Below are positions 50,778 to 63,958 of a DNA stretch of 64,000 bases, in pieces (position 1 is the stretch's first letter; each line of letters starts with the position of its first letter). The notes beneath the pieces were generated by a model. That model ran no database searches, was not told where the DNA came from, and saw only the letters and a program-made list of their open reading frames with translations. The DNA comes from Sulfuritalea sp. (GTDB lineage: Bacteria > Pseudomonadota > Gammaproteobacteria > Burkholderiales > Rhodocyclaceae), in NCBI GenBank assembly GCA_016716965.1, contig JADJUP010000027.1, positions 19,597-83,596 of the forward strand, in the 5' to 3' direction. The position numbers and the translations under genes are program-made.

Positions 50778-51635
50778 ATGCTCAGCTATCGCCACGCCTT
50801 CCATGCCGGCAACCATGCCGACATCCTCAAACACCTGGTGCTGACGCTGTGCCTGCGGCACATGAACACCAAGGACAAGCCGTACCTGCTGCTCGACACC
50901 CACGCCGGGGCCGGCCTCTATGCCATCGATTCCGACGAGGCGAAGAAGACCGGCGAATACATCGACGGCATCGCCCGCCTGTGGAACCGCGTCGACCTGC
51001 CGCCGCCGATGAAGCCCTACATGGATGCGCTGCAGGCCTGCAACGGTGGCTTGAAGCTGCGCCGCTATCCCGGCTCGCCCTGGCTGGCCGGTCACTTCGC
51101 GCGCGAAATCGACACGCTGCGCTTCTGCGAACTGCATTCCACCGATTTCGCCCTGCTGCGCCGCGAGTTCAAGGAAGCCGGACGCCGCGTCAAGGTCGAG
51201 CAGTGCGACGGCTTCGAAGCCATGAAGGCCGCATTGCCGCCGCCCTCGCGACGCGGCCTGGTGCTGATCGATCCGTCCTACGAAATCAAGACGGATTACC
51301 CGCGCGTGGTCACCGCCGTCAAGGACGGCCTCAAGCGCTTCGCCACCGGCAGCTTTCTCGTCTGGCTGCCCTTCCTGCCAAGCATCGAGGCCCGCGCCCT
51401 GCCCGACAAGCTGAAAAAGCTGCCGACAGACTGGCTCTACGCCGGACTCACCGTGCGCGGTCCCGCGACCGAGGGCCGCGGCATGACCGGCAGCGCGATG
51501 TTCGTGGTCAACCCGCCCTGGACGCTGAAGGCGGACCTGGAGGCATCCCTGCCGTGGCTGACGAACGTGCTGGCGCTGGACGCGAAGGCAGGATGGGCTG
51601 TAGAGCAAAACGCCGCGACACCGGGCGCGCGCTGA
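50778..51635 (+). CDS. rlmJ: 23S rRNA (adenine(2030)-N(6))-methyltransferase RlmJ
   Basis: SAM-dependent methyltransferase of 285 residues from the ATG at 50778 (MLSYRHAFHAGNHADILKHLVL, the diagnostic RlmJ N-terminus). The SAM site includes LLDTHAGAGLY. The catalytic loop normally reads DPPYE and here is DPSYE (near residue 165), a change to note. NPPWTL lies near the C-terminus. The long upstream open frame is antisense to rluF and not used. Confidence 0.93.
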   Translation: MLSYRHAFHAGNHADILKHLVLTLCLRHMNTKDKPYLLLDTHAGAGLYAIDSDEAKKTGEYIDGIARLWNRVDLPPPMKPYMDALQACNGGLKLRRYPGSPWLAGHFAREIDTLRFCELHSTDFALLRREFKEAGRRVKVEQCDGFEAMKAALPPPSRRGLVLIDPSYEIKTDYPRVVTAVKDGLKRFATGSFLVWLPFLPSIEARALPDKLKKLPTDWLYAGLTVRGPATEGRGMTGSAMFVVNPPWTLKADLEASLPWLTNVLALDAKAGWAVEQNAATPGAR

Positions 51636-51643
51636 CCGGGAAT

Positions 51644-51665
51644 TGCCGTAGCGTCAGCGCCGACT
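51644..51665 (-). repeat. 22-bp dispersed motif, copy 10 (intergenic)
   Basis: Minus-strand AGTCGGCGCTGA-CGCT-ACGGCA, 9 bp after the rlmJ stop and next to the end of convergent acetoacetyl-CoA synthetase. It is almost identical to copy 6, also in a convergent gap. Confidence 0.78.
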
Positions 51666-51666
51666 C

Positions 51667-53679
<2,013 letters not shown>

Positions 53680-53698
53680 GGCGACGGTTCCGAATGGG

Positions 53699-54106
53699 TT
53701 AAAGGCAACTGGCCCGCATGGGATCGGGCAGTGGGATGGACTTGCCGGTGGAGGGATTGATCCACACCAGCTTGGCGGCGCCTTCGGCATAGATCCGATC
53801 TTCGCCGACCAGCCGCATTTCGTAATAGGTCGGCACGCTGCTGCGACCAGGATGGCCGCAAAACATGCGGCACTCGACGATGCCGGGATAGGTGATCGGA
53901 ATCAGGAAGGTGCAACTGGCATTGACGATCACCGGCCCTTGGTCCTGCATCAGCGAGGTATCGAAGCCGAAGCTCTCGAGCCATTCGATGCGGGTCTGCT
54001 CCATGTAGCGGAAATAGACGGTGTTGTTCACGTGTCCCATCGCGTCCTGGTCGCCCCAGCGTATCGGCATCCGGTTGCTGTAGACGAGCTTGCGATGGTG
54101 TTCCAT
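53699..54106 (-). CDS. Acyl-CoA thioesterase (4HBT hotdog family)
   Basis: Hotdog-fold thioesterase of 135 residues. The 4HBT signature RWGDQDAMGHVNNTVYFRYMEQTRIEWL contains the catalytic aspartate and VNN helix. The substrate is unknown; YbgC/FcbC-like enzymes act on short-chain acyl- or aryl-CoA. It precedes the acetoacetyl-CoA synthetase by about 19 bp and is divergent from etfD, so it probably shares the operon. Confidence 0.88.
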   Translation of the reverse strand: MEHHRKLVYSNRMPIRWGDQDAMGHVNNTVYFRYMEQTRIEWLESFGFDTSLMQDQGPVIVNASCTFLIPITYPGIVECRMFCGHPGRSSVPTYYEMRLVGEDRIYAEGAAKLVWINPSTGKSIPLPDPMRASCL

Positions 54107-54141
54107 GGGCTCCGAGTCCTGAGTGTTATAGAAGACTTCAA

Positions 54142-54151
54142 GATTATAATC
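54142..54151. promoter_or_regulatory. Candidate -10 and palindrome in the thioesterase/etfD gap
   Basis: GATTATAATC is a perfect palindrome containing TATAAT (54145-54150) oriented towards etfD, about 32 bp before its ATG. No clear -35 box is seen, so evidence is limited to the AT-rich box in a 75-bp divergent gap. Confidence 0.4.
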
Positions 54152-54181
54152 GTGCGATCAAATCAGTCGATCGAGGTCAGC

Positions 54182-55813
54182 ATGCAGCGCGAATCCATGG
54201 AATTCGATGTCGTCGTCGTTGGCGGCGGCCCGGCCGGACTTTCCGCCGCGATCCGCCTCAAGCAGATCAGTCCGGAGATCAACGTCTGCCTGATCGAAAA
54301 GGGTTCCGAAATCGGCGCCCACATCCTGTCGGGCGCCGTGATGGATCCGCGCGCGATCACCGAACTGATTCCCGACTGGCAGGCGCAGGGCGCGCCGCTC
54401 GACACGGCGGTGACCCGCGACCGTTTCGCCTTCCTCACCCGCTACGGCTTCGTCGACCTGCCCGTGATGCTGCTGCCGGGCTGCTTCCAGAACCACGGCA
54501 ACTACATCATCAGCCTGGGGCAGGTCTGCCGCTGGCTCGGCACGCAAGCCGAGGCGCTCGGCGTCGAGGTCTATCCGGGCTTCGCCGGCGCCGAAGTGCT
54601 CTACGACGATGCGGGCGCGGTGCGCGGCATTGCCACCGGCGACATGGGGCTGACGCGCGACGGCCAGCCCGGCCCCAACCACCAGCCCGGCATGGAACTG
54701 CTGGCAAAGTACACCCTGTTCGCCGAAGGCTGCCGCGGCCATCTCGGCAAGCAGATCGAGGAAAAGTTCGACCTGCGCGCCGCCTCCGATCCGCAGACCT
54801 ACGCGATCGGCATCAAGGAGCTGTGGGAGGTCGATCCCGAGCATTTCGAGAAGGGCCTGGTGATGCACACCTTCGGCTGGCCGATGAAATCGGACACCTA
54901 CGGCGGCGGCTTCATTTACCACTTCGGCGAGAACCTCGTATCGATCGGCCAGGTCGTCGGGCTCGGCTACAGCAATCCGCACCTTTCTCCCTTCGAGGAA
55001 ATGCAGCGCCTCAAGACGCACCCGCAGATCGCGCCGCTGTTCAAGGGCGGCAAGCGCCTCGCCTATGGCGCGCGCGCCTTGGCGGCAGGCGGCCTGCAGT
55101 CCCTGCCCAAGCTCGACTTCCCCGGCGGCGCGCTGATTGGCGACGATGCGGGCATGCTGGTCGCCTCGCGCATCAAGGGCAGCCACGCCGCGATCAAGAG
55201 CGGCATGCTGGCCGCCGAAGCCGCCGCCGCCGCATTGGCCGCCGGCCGCGCCAATGACGCGCTGAGTGCCTATCCGGAAGCCTTCCGCGAATCCTGGCTG
55301 TACGAGGAACTGCACACGGCGCGCAACTTCAAGCCCTGGATGGCGAAGGGGCTGTGGACCGGCTCCATCGGCTTCGGCATCGACCAGGTGCTGCTGCGCG
55401 GCAAGGCGCCATGGACCATGCACAACTCGGCGGATCACCTGAAGTTGAAGCCGGCCGCCGAATGCAAGCCCATCGACTATGACAAGCCCGACGGCGTGCT
55501 GACCTTCGACCGCCTGTCGTCCGTCTTCCTCTCCAACACCAATCACGAGGAAGACCAGCCCTGCCATCTGCACCTGAAGGATCCGGCCGTGCCTGTGGCC
55601 ACCAACCTCGCGCTCTACGACGCACCGGAACAACGCTATTGCCCGGCGGGCGTATATGAGATCGTGCGCGACGAGGACAGCAGCAATCCGCGCCTGCAGA
55701 TCAATGCCCAGAACTGCGTGCACTGCAAGACCTGCGACATCAAGGATCCGACGCAGAACATCACCTGGGTGGTGCCGCAAGGCGGCGAGGGACCGATCTA
55801 CACGCAGATGTAA
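54182..55813 (+). CDS. Electron transfer flavoprotein-ubiquinone oxidoreductase
   Basis: Membrane-associated FAD and [4Fe-4S] enzyme that passes electrons from EtfAB to ubiquinone (EtfD/ETF-QO). From the ATG at 54182 it has 543 residues. The FAD motif is VVVGGGPAGLSAAIRL. SEIGAHILSGAVMDP and GDDAGMLVASRIKGSHAAIKSGMLAAE are family blocks. The cluster ligands are CPAGVYE and CVHCKTCDIKDPTQNITW at the C-terminus. A start five codons later is possible. It connects all dehydrogenases of the window to respiration. Confidence 0.95.
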   Translation: MQRESMEFDVVVVGGGPAGLSAAIRLKQISPEINVCLIEKGSEIGAHILSGAVMDPRAITELIPDWQAQGAPLDTAVTRDRFAFLTRYGFVDLPVMLLPGCFQNHGNYIISLGQVCRWLGTQAEALGVEVYPGFAGAEVLYDDAGAVRGIATGDMGLTRDGQPGPNHQPGMELLAKYTLFAEGCRGHLGKQIEEKFDLRAASDPQTYAIGIKELWEVDPEHFEKGLVMHTFGWPMKSDTYGGGFIYHFGENLVSIGQVVGLGYSNPHLSPFEEMQRLKTHPQIAPLFKGGKRLAYGARALAAGGLQSLPKLDFPGGALIGDDAGMLVASRIKGSHAAIKSGMLAAEAAAAALAAGRANDALSAYPEAFRESWLYEELHTARNFKPWMAKGLWTGSIGFGIDQVLLRGKAPWTMHNSADHLKLKPAAECKPIDYDKPDGVLTFDRLSSVFLSNTNHEEDQPCHLHLKDPAVPVATNLALYDAPEQRYCPAGVYEIVRDEDSSNPRLQINAQNCVHCKTCDIKDPTQNITWVVPQGGEGPIYTQM

Positions 55814-55899
55814 CAGCATCCGCTTGCGCGGATTGCCCTTACTGTAATTTGGGTTATGCTCGGTTTTGTGCCAATCCAGCGGATTGCGCCGAAACCGCA

Positions 55900-58913
<3,014 letters not shown>

Positions 58914-58963
58914 CGATCGCACTGCCGACGACCGGAGATTCGCCCGGCGGCAGATTCCTCGCC

Positions 58964-60754
58964 TCAGAACATCGCCTCGTCCAGCGCCAGCGCGCTGCTG
59001 CCGCCCTGCACCACTTCCGCCGCGAGGCCGGCTGCCGACGCCATCACGTGGTCCGCGTAGAAGTGGGCCGTGGCGATCTTCGCCGGGAAGAACGGATCCG
59101 CGTCGCCACCGGCGATCTTCGCCTGCGCCACGAGCGCGGCGCGAGCCATCATCCAGCCGCCGGAAACAACGCCCATCAGGCGCAGGAACGGAACCGCCCC
59201 GGCTGCCACCGCACGCACGTCCTTGCCGTAGTTGGCGACGATGTAGTCGGCCGCCTGCGACAGCGCCGCGATGCCGCGTTCCAGCGCCGCGCCGATCGCG
59301 GCGAATTCCGCGCCCGATTGCTGTGCCAGCAGGCTGCGCGTCTGCTGCATCATGCCGATCACCGCCTTGACCGTGGCGCCGCCTTCGCGCGCGATCTTGC
59401 GTCCCATCAGGTCATTGGCCTGGATGCCGGTAGTGCCTTCGTAAATCGTGGTGATGCGCGCGTCGCGCATGAACTGGGCGGCGCCGGTCTCCTCGATGAA
59501 GCCCATGCCGCCATGGATCTGCACACCGAGGTAGGAAAGTTCGTTGCCGTTCTCGGTGCTCCAGCCCTTGACCACCGGAATCATCAGATCGACATAGGCC
59601 TGGTTGTGCGCGCGTTCCGCGGCATCGGGATGGCGCGCGGCGGCATCGTGGGCGGCGGCGACCGAGTAGGCCAGCGCGCGCATCGCTTCTGCGTTCGCGC
59701 GCATCAGCATGAGCATGCGACGGATGTCCGGATGCTTGATGATGGCCACGCCGCTCGCCGACCCCTCGATGGCACGGCCCTGCACCCGGTCGCGCGCGTA
59801 GGCCACCGCGTGCTGGTAGGCGCGCTCGGTAATGGCCAGGCCTTCCAGGCCGACCGCAAAACGCGCCGCGTTCATCATGACGAACATGTACTTGAGGCCT
59901 TCGTTCTCCTTGCCTACCAGCGTACCGATGGCGCCGCCGTTGTCGCCATGGACCATGACGCAGGTCGGGCTGGCGTGGATGCCGAGCTTGTGCTCGATGG
60001 AAACGCACCAGGCGTCATTGCGCGCGCCCAGCGATCCATCGGCATTCACCATGAACTTGGGCACCACGAACAGCGAGATGCCCTTGACGCCTTCCGGCGC
60101 GTCGGGGGTACGGGCCAGCACGAGGTGGATGGTGTTCTCCGCCATGTCGTGGTCGCCGTAGGTAATGAATATCTTCTGGCCGAAGATGCGGTAAGTGCCG
60201 TCGCCCTGCGGCACGGCGCGCGAGCGGATCGCGGCAAGGTCGGAACCGGCCTGAGGCTCGGTGATGTTCATGGTGCCGGTCCACTTGCCCGAGATCATGT
60301 TGGGCAGGTACATGGCTTTCTGCGCATCGGTGCCGGCCAGCTCCAGCGCCTCGATGGCGCCCAGCGTCAGCAGCGGGCACAGCGAGAAGGACATGTTGGA
60401 CGACTTCCACATTTCCTGCACCGCCGCCGAGACCACCTTGGGCAGGCCCTGGCCACCATGTTCGGGATTGCCGCCCAGCGCGTTCCAGCCATTGTCGACA
60501 AACTGGGCATAGGCTTCCTTGAAGCCCTTGGGCATGGTCACCGCCTTGTCGGCCCACTTCGCGCCTTCCTGGTCGCCGGTCCAGTTCAGCGGTGCCAGCA
60601 CGCCGCCGGTGAACTTGGCCGATTCGTCAAGGATGGCCTCCACCACATCGGTGGTGGCTTCCTCGTAGCCGGGCAAGGCGGCGACCTTGTCCAGGCCGGC
60701 CAGTTCGGTCAGCACGAACATCATGTCCTTCAGCGGGGCGACGTAGGAACTCAT
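58964..60754 (-). CDS. Acyl-CoA dehydrogenase (long form, C-terminal extension)
   Basis: FAD acyl-CoA dehydrogenase of 596 residues, about 200 longer than the classical enzyme, of the type annotated as FadE-like or DmdC-like. Domains are an N-terminal segment (SSYVAPLKDMMFVLTEL), the core with NITEPQAGSDLAAIRSRA, KIFITYGDHDM, QIHGGMGFIEETGAAQFMRDARI and IYEGTTGIQANDL with the catalytic Glu. A C-terminal helical extension (about 460-596) ends the protein. It is last in the etfB-etfA-cbiM-like operon, so it probably feeds EtfAB. The acyl chain specificity is unknown. Confidence 0.92.
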   Translation of the reverse strand: MSSYVAPLKDMMFVLTELAGLDKVAALPGYEEATTDVVEAILDESAKFTGGVLAPLNWTGDQEGAKWADKAVTMPKGFKEAYAQFVDNGWNALGGNPEHGGQGLPKVVSAAVQEMWKSSNMSFSLCPLLTLGAIEALELAGTDAQKAMYLPNMISGKWTGTMNITEPQAGSDLAAIRSRAVPQGDGTYRIFGQKIFITYGDHDMAENTIHLVLARTPDAPEGVKGISLFVVPKFMVNADGSLGARNDAWCVSIEHKLGIHASPTCVMVHGDNGGAIGTLVGKENEGLKYMFVMMNAARFAVGLEGLAITERAYQHAVAYARDRVQGRAIEGSASGVAIIKHPDIRRMLMLMRANAEAMRALAYSVAAAHDAAARHPDAAERAHNQAYVDLMIPVVKGWSTENGNELSYLGVQIHGGMGFIEETGAAQFMRDARITTIYEGTTGIQANDLMGRKIAREGGATVKAVIGMMQQTRSLLAQQSGAEFAAIGAALERGIAALSQAADYIVANYGKDVRAVAAGAVPFLRLMGVVSGGWMMARAALVAQAKIAGGDADPFFPAKIATAHFYADHVMASAAGLAAEVVQGGSSALALDEAMF

Positions 60755-60769
60755 GGGCTTACTCCAGGG

Positions 60770-61447
60770 TCATTTGTGCAAGAGATAATGTCGGTCGTCG
60801 AAGCTGCCGACCCAGTGCGGGACATAAACCACCATCAGGGTGATCAGGGCGCCGTTGAGCCAGGCTTCGGCAAAGCCGAGAAGAAAGTAGTACGGCAGGT
60901 AATCGTCGAGCAAAGTCGGCGCTGGATACACGGCGGCCAGCCACAGCAACGCGCTGGCGAGCAGTCCCGTGGCCATGACCGTCGCCGCCGCGCCGAAGAA
61001 GGCCGTGACGAAGACATACACGAAAAAATTGCCGGGCAGCCAGCGCAGTACGCCGCGCCGGATCGCATCGGCGAGCAGCACGGGAAACACCGCCAGCACC
61101 AGTGCATTGAGACCGTAGGCCAGCCAGCCTTCGCGCCCCAGCAGTTCGCCGTTCAGCGTAACGCCGGCCAGCACCAGCGAGAGGCCGATGATCGCCAGCT
61201 GGCGGCCGAACATCAGCGCAAACATGGTGGCGCCCAGCAGGTGCAGGTTGAGGCCCGGCTTGACTCCGGCCTTCATGCTCCAGGCCAGCACCAGCAACAC
61301 CACGGTGCCAAGCCATACGTTGAACTGGCCGGAATCGGCCAGACGGCGCCACGGCGCGGAGCGCAGGCACCAGAGCCACACGACGATCAGCGGAACGAAC
61401 GCCCCGAGCGCCCAGGCTTGCGGAAACAGGGCGTCGGGGAAGTTCAT
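60770..61447 (-). CDS. CbiM/NikM-like membrane protein within the ETF operon
   Basis: An integral membrane protein of 225 residues with six or seven hydrophobic segments resembling the S component of cobalt/nickel ECF transporters. The N-terminus MNFPDALFPQAWALG corresponds to the CbiM MHIPDGxL, but the metal-binding His2 is Asn2. GLNLHLLGATMFALMFG and the C-terminal YYFLLGFAEAWLNGALITLMVVY are CbiM-like. No ATPase or T component genes are next to it. It lies between etfA and the acyl-CoA dehydrogenase, so a role other than metal uptake is likely. Confidence 0.8.
   Translation of the reverse strand: MNFPDALFPQAWALGAFVPLIVVWLWCLRSAPWRRLADSGQFNVWLGTVVLLVLAWSMKAGVKPGLNLHLLGATMFALMFGRQLAIIGLSLVLAGVTLNGELLGREGWLAYGLNALVLAVFPVLLADAIRRGVLRWLPGNFFVYVFVTAFFGAAATVMATGLLASALLWLAAVYPAPTLLDDYLPYYFLLGFAEAWLNGALITLMVVYVPHWVGSFDDRHYLLHK
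60914..60935 (+). repeat. 22-bp dispersed motif, copy 12
   Basis: AGTCGGCGCTGG-ATAC-ACGGCG on the plus strand, antisense within the CbiM-like gene; the coding strand reads YPAPTLL. Confidence 0.7.
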
Positions 61448-61459
61448 GCGTCTGTCGCC

Positions 61460-62392
61460 TTAGAGAGCAGCGACCAGTTCCGGCACCGCGGTGAACAGGT
61501 CGGCAACCAGGCCGTAATCCGCCACCTGGAAAATCGGCGCATCCGCATCCTTGTTGATCGCCACGATCACCTTGGAATCCTTCATGCCGGCCAGGTGCTG
61601 GATCGCACCGGAAATGCCGATCGCGATGTAGAGCTGCGGCGCGACGATCTTGCCGGTCTGGCCGACCTGGTAATCGTTGGGCACGAAGCCGGCGTCCACC
61701 GCGGCGCGCGAGGCACCCATGGCCGCGCCGAGCTTGTCGGCCAGCGGTTCCAGCACCTTGTGGTAGTTCTCGCCGCTGCCCATGCCGCGCCCGCCGGAAA
61801 CGATGATCTTCGCCGCGCCGAGTTCCGGCCGCGCCGACTTGGTCAGCTCGCGACCCAGCAGTTTCGACTGGCCCAGATCGGCAGCGGCGGCCAGCGCCTC
61901 GACCGCGGCAGTGCCGCCCGAGTTCGCCGCGGCATCGAAGCCCGTGGTGCGCACCGTGATGACCTTGGTCGCATCGCTCGACTTCACCGTTGCCAGCGCA
62001 TTGCCGGCATAGATCGGACGCACGAAGGTATCGGCATCGACCACGCTGATGATTTCCGAGATCTGCGCCACGTCGAGCAGCGCGGCCACGCGCGGCAGGG
62101 TGTTCTTGCCGTTGCTGGTTGCCGGCGCAATGATGTGACTGTAGCCGGAGGCATTGGCGACGATCAGCGCGGCGAGGTTCTCCGCGGTCTGGTCGGCATA
62201 GTGGGCGGCATCGGCGACGCGCACCTTGGCGACACCGGCGACTTGGGCGGCCTGCTCGGCCACCGCACCGCAACCACTGCCGGCGACGAGGATGTGAACA
62301 TCCCCGCCAATTTTCGTGGCTGCCGTAACGGCATTGAGGGTCGCCGTCTTGAGGCTGGCGTTGTCGTGTTCTGCGATGACGAGGAGGCTCAT
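61460..62392 (-). CDS. etfA: Electron transfer flavoprotein subunit alpha
   Basis: FAD-binding half of the soluble ETF dimer. The 310 residues have an N-terminal domain (SLLVIAEHDNASLKTATLNAV) and the C-terminal FAD domain with the ETF alpha signature IVSGGRGMGSGENYHKVLEPLADKLGAAMGASRAAVDAG and QVGQTGKIVAPQLYIAIGISGAIQHLAGM. The start overlaps the etfB stop by 4 bp. Confidence 0.96.
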   Translation of the reverse strand: MSLLVIAEHDNASLKTATLNAVTAATKIGGDVHILVAGSGCGAVAEQAAQVAGVAKVRVADAAHYADQTAENLAALIVANASGYSHIIAPATSNGKNTLPRVAALLDVAQISEIISVVDADTFVRPIYAGNALATVKSSDATKVITVRTTGFDAAANSGGTAAVEALAAAADLGQSKLLGRELTKSARPELGAAKIIVSGGRGMGSGENYHKVLEPLADKLGAAMGASRAAVDAGFVPNDYQVGQTGKIVAPQLYIAIGISGAIQHLAGMKDSKVIVAINKDADAPIFQVADYGLVADLFTAVPELVAAL

Positions 62393-63141
62393 GCGATCAC
62401 CTTGGCTTCGTTCTTGAGTTTGTCGACCAGCGCGGCAATGTCGGCGACCTTGATGCCGGCGCTGCGCTTGGGAGGTTCCGTGACGCTCACGGTGGCAAGG
62501 CGCGGCGCGACGTCCACACCCAGATCCGCCGGCTTGACGACTTCCAGCGGCTTCTTCTTGGCCTTCATGATGTTCGGCAATGTCGCGTAGCGCGGTTCGT
62601 TGAGGCGCAAGTCGGTCGTGACGATGGCCGGCAGGCTGATCTCGATGGTTTCCAGGCCGCCATCGACTTCGCGCGTCACGGTGGCCTTGCCTTCGCCGAT
62701 CACCACCTTGGAGGCAAAGGTGGCCTGCGACCAGCCCAGGAGTGCTGCCAGCATCTGGCCGGTCTGGTTGGCGTCGTCGTCGATCGCCTGCTTGCCGAGG
62801 ATGATCATTTGCGGCGCTTCCTTCCTGGCCACGGCGGCGAGCAGCTTGGCCACGGCCAGCGGCTGCAGTTCGACGTCGGTCTCGACCAGGATGGAACGGT
62901 CGGCGCCGATCGCCATCGCCGTGCGCAGGGTTTCCTGGCAGGCGGTGACACCGCAGGAGACGGCGATGACCTCGGTGGCCTTGCCGGCTTCCTTGAGCCG
63001 CATCGCCTCTTCGACGGCGATTTCGTCGAAGGGATTCATCGACATTTTCACGTTCGCCAGATCGACACCAGTGCCGTCTGCCTTGACGCGGACCTTGACG
63101 TTGTAGTCAATCACGCGCTTGACCGGGACGAGGATTTTCAA
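62389..63141 (-). CDS. etfB: Electron transfer flavoprotein subunit beta
   Basis: AMP-binding half of ETF, accepting electrons from acyl-CoA dehydrogenases. Homologs start MKILVPVKRVIDYNVKVRVK. The codon there is TTG (63141), with AAGGAG 6 bp upstream, giving 250 residues; the further upstream frame has no homology. Family segments are MNPFDEIAVEEAMRLKE and LGKQAIDDDANQTGQMLAALLGW. It heads the operon etfB-etfA-cbiM-like-acyl-CoA dehydrogenase and diverges from a TetR regulator. Confidence 0.95.
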   Translation of the reverse strand: MKILVPVKRVIDYNVKVRVKADGTGVDLANVKMSMNPFDEIAVEEAMRLKEAGKATEVIAVSCGVTACQETLRTAMAIGADRSILVETDVELQPLAVAKLLAAVARKEAPQMIILGKQAIDDDANQTGQMLAALLGWSQATFASKVVIGEGKATVTREVDGGLETIEISLPAIVTTDLRLNEPRYATLPNIMKAKKKPLEVVKPADLGVDVAPRLATVSVTEPPKRSAGIKVADIAALVDKLKNEAKVIA

Positions 63142-63270
63142 GCGAGTCTCCTTATGTTTGTCTGATTGGAAAACGAAGCTTCGGAGCCGCACACCGCCAA
63201 CAGCATCGACGCCTGGCGCAGCGGACGAAGCCAAAAAAAGCATTGTAGCGACTATTCGACGGCAGCTTTC

Positions 63271-63288
63271 CCATACGCTACGGTATGG
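63271..63288. promoter_or_regulatory. Candidate TetR operator, site 1
   Basis: CCATACGCTACGGTATGG is an inverted repeat with arms CCATAC/GTATGG in the etfB-tetR gap. A closely similar second site lies 52 bp downstream. Confidence 0.6.
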
Positions 63289-63322
63289 GATATGAGATAC
63301 TACCGCAGAGCAAAACGAAATT

Positions 63323-63340
63323 CAATACCCTACCGTATGG
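63323..63340. promoter_or_regulatory. Candidate TetR operator, site 2, overlapping the TetR start codon
   Basis: CAATACCCTACCGTATGG matches site 1 at 15 of 18 positions. It covers the ATG of the regulator gene (63337-63339), an arrangement that would suit autorepression. Confidence 0.55.
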
Positions 63341-63912
63341 AAAACAAGCCGACCAAGACCCCGCGCACCGCGCTGGACCGCGACGCCTGGATCAAGGGCG
63401 CGATCGCCATCCTGGCCGAACACGGCCCCGAGCGCCTGCGCGTCGAAGTCCTGGCCAAGCGCCTGGGCGTGACCAAGGGCAGCTTCTACTGGCACTTCAA
63501 GGACCGCCGCGACCTGCAGCACGCGGTGCTGGAATTCTGGAAGGACGGCCGCATCCGCGACATCCGCAAGCAGACCCAGGCCCAACCGGGCGGCGAGGCC
63601 GCCGCCCTGCTCCATACCGTCGAGGTCTATGCCTCCGCGCGCAACCGCAAGGGCATCGCCATCGAAGCCGCCGTGCGCGACTGGGCGCGCCGCGACCCGC
63701 AGGCGGTGGCCGTCGTCGAAGAAGTCGACGCCGAACGCCTGGCCTGCGCCTGCCGCTTGTTCCTCGCCTGCGGCATCAAGGAAGAAGAAGCCCAGGCGCG
63801 CAGCCTGCTGCTCTATGCCTACGTCTTCGGTGTCAGCCTGATGCGCTGCGGCGGATTCACCAGCGACATCGAGTCGCTGAAAGCCTGGATCGCGGAGCGG
63901 ATCGCGCGCTGA
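63337..63912 (+). CDS. TetR/AcrR-family transcriptional regulator
   Basis: One-component repressor of 191 residues. The N-terminal DNA-binding domain has IAILAEHGPERLRVEVLAKRLGVTKGSFYWHFKDRRDL (helix-turn-helix about residues 30-60). The C-terminal ligand domain (from about 75) has no recognisable specificity. The ATG at 63337 fits the family start; the open frame extends upstream but includes the operator region. Divergent orientation to etfB suggests control of the ETF/acyl-CoA dehydrogenase operon, with an acyl-CoA as a possible ligand (inference). Confidence 0.88.
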   Translation: MENKPTKTPRTALDRDAWIKGAIAILAEHGPERLRVEVLAKRLGVTKGSFYWHFKDRRDLQHAVLEFWKDGRIRDIRKQTQAQPGGEAAALLHTVEVYASARNRKGIAIEAAVRDWARRDPQAVAVVEEVDAERLACACRLFLACGIKEEEAQARSLLLYAYVFGVSLMRCGGFTSDIESLKAWIAERIAR

Positions 63913-63936
63913 GCGCGGCCGGCCGAGTGCCGCAAA

Positions 63937-63958
63937 AGTCGGCGCTGGCGGGACGGCG
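63937..63958 (+). repeat. 22-bp dispersed motif, copy 13 (intergenic)
   Basis: AGTCGGCGCTGG-CGGG-ACGGCG, 24 bp after the TetR stop codon, in the last bases of the window where no gene is seen. Confidence 0.75.

Noticed and set aside
59048..62590. A 1180-codon open frame on the plus strand
   Set aside because: It is exactly antisense to the acyl-CoA dehydrogenase, CbiM-like, etfA and etfB genes. Its translation is rich in His, Arg and Gly with no domain, as expected for the shadow of GC-rich genes.
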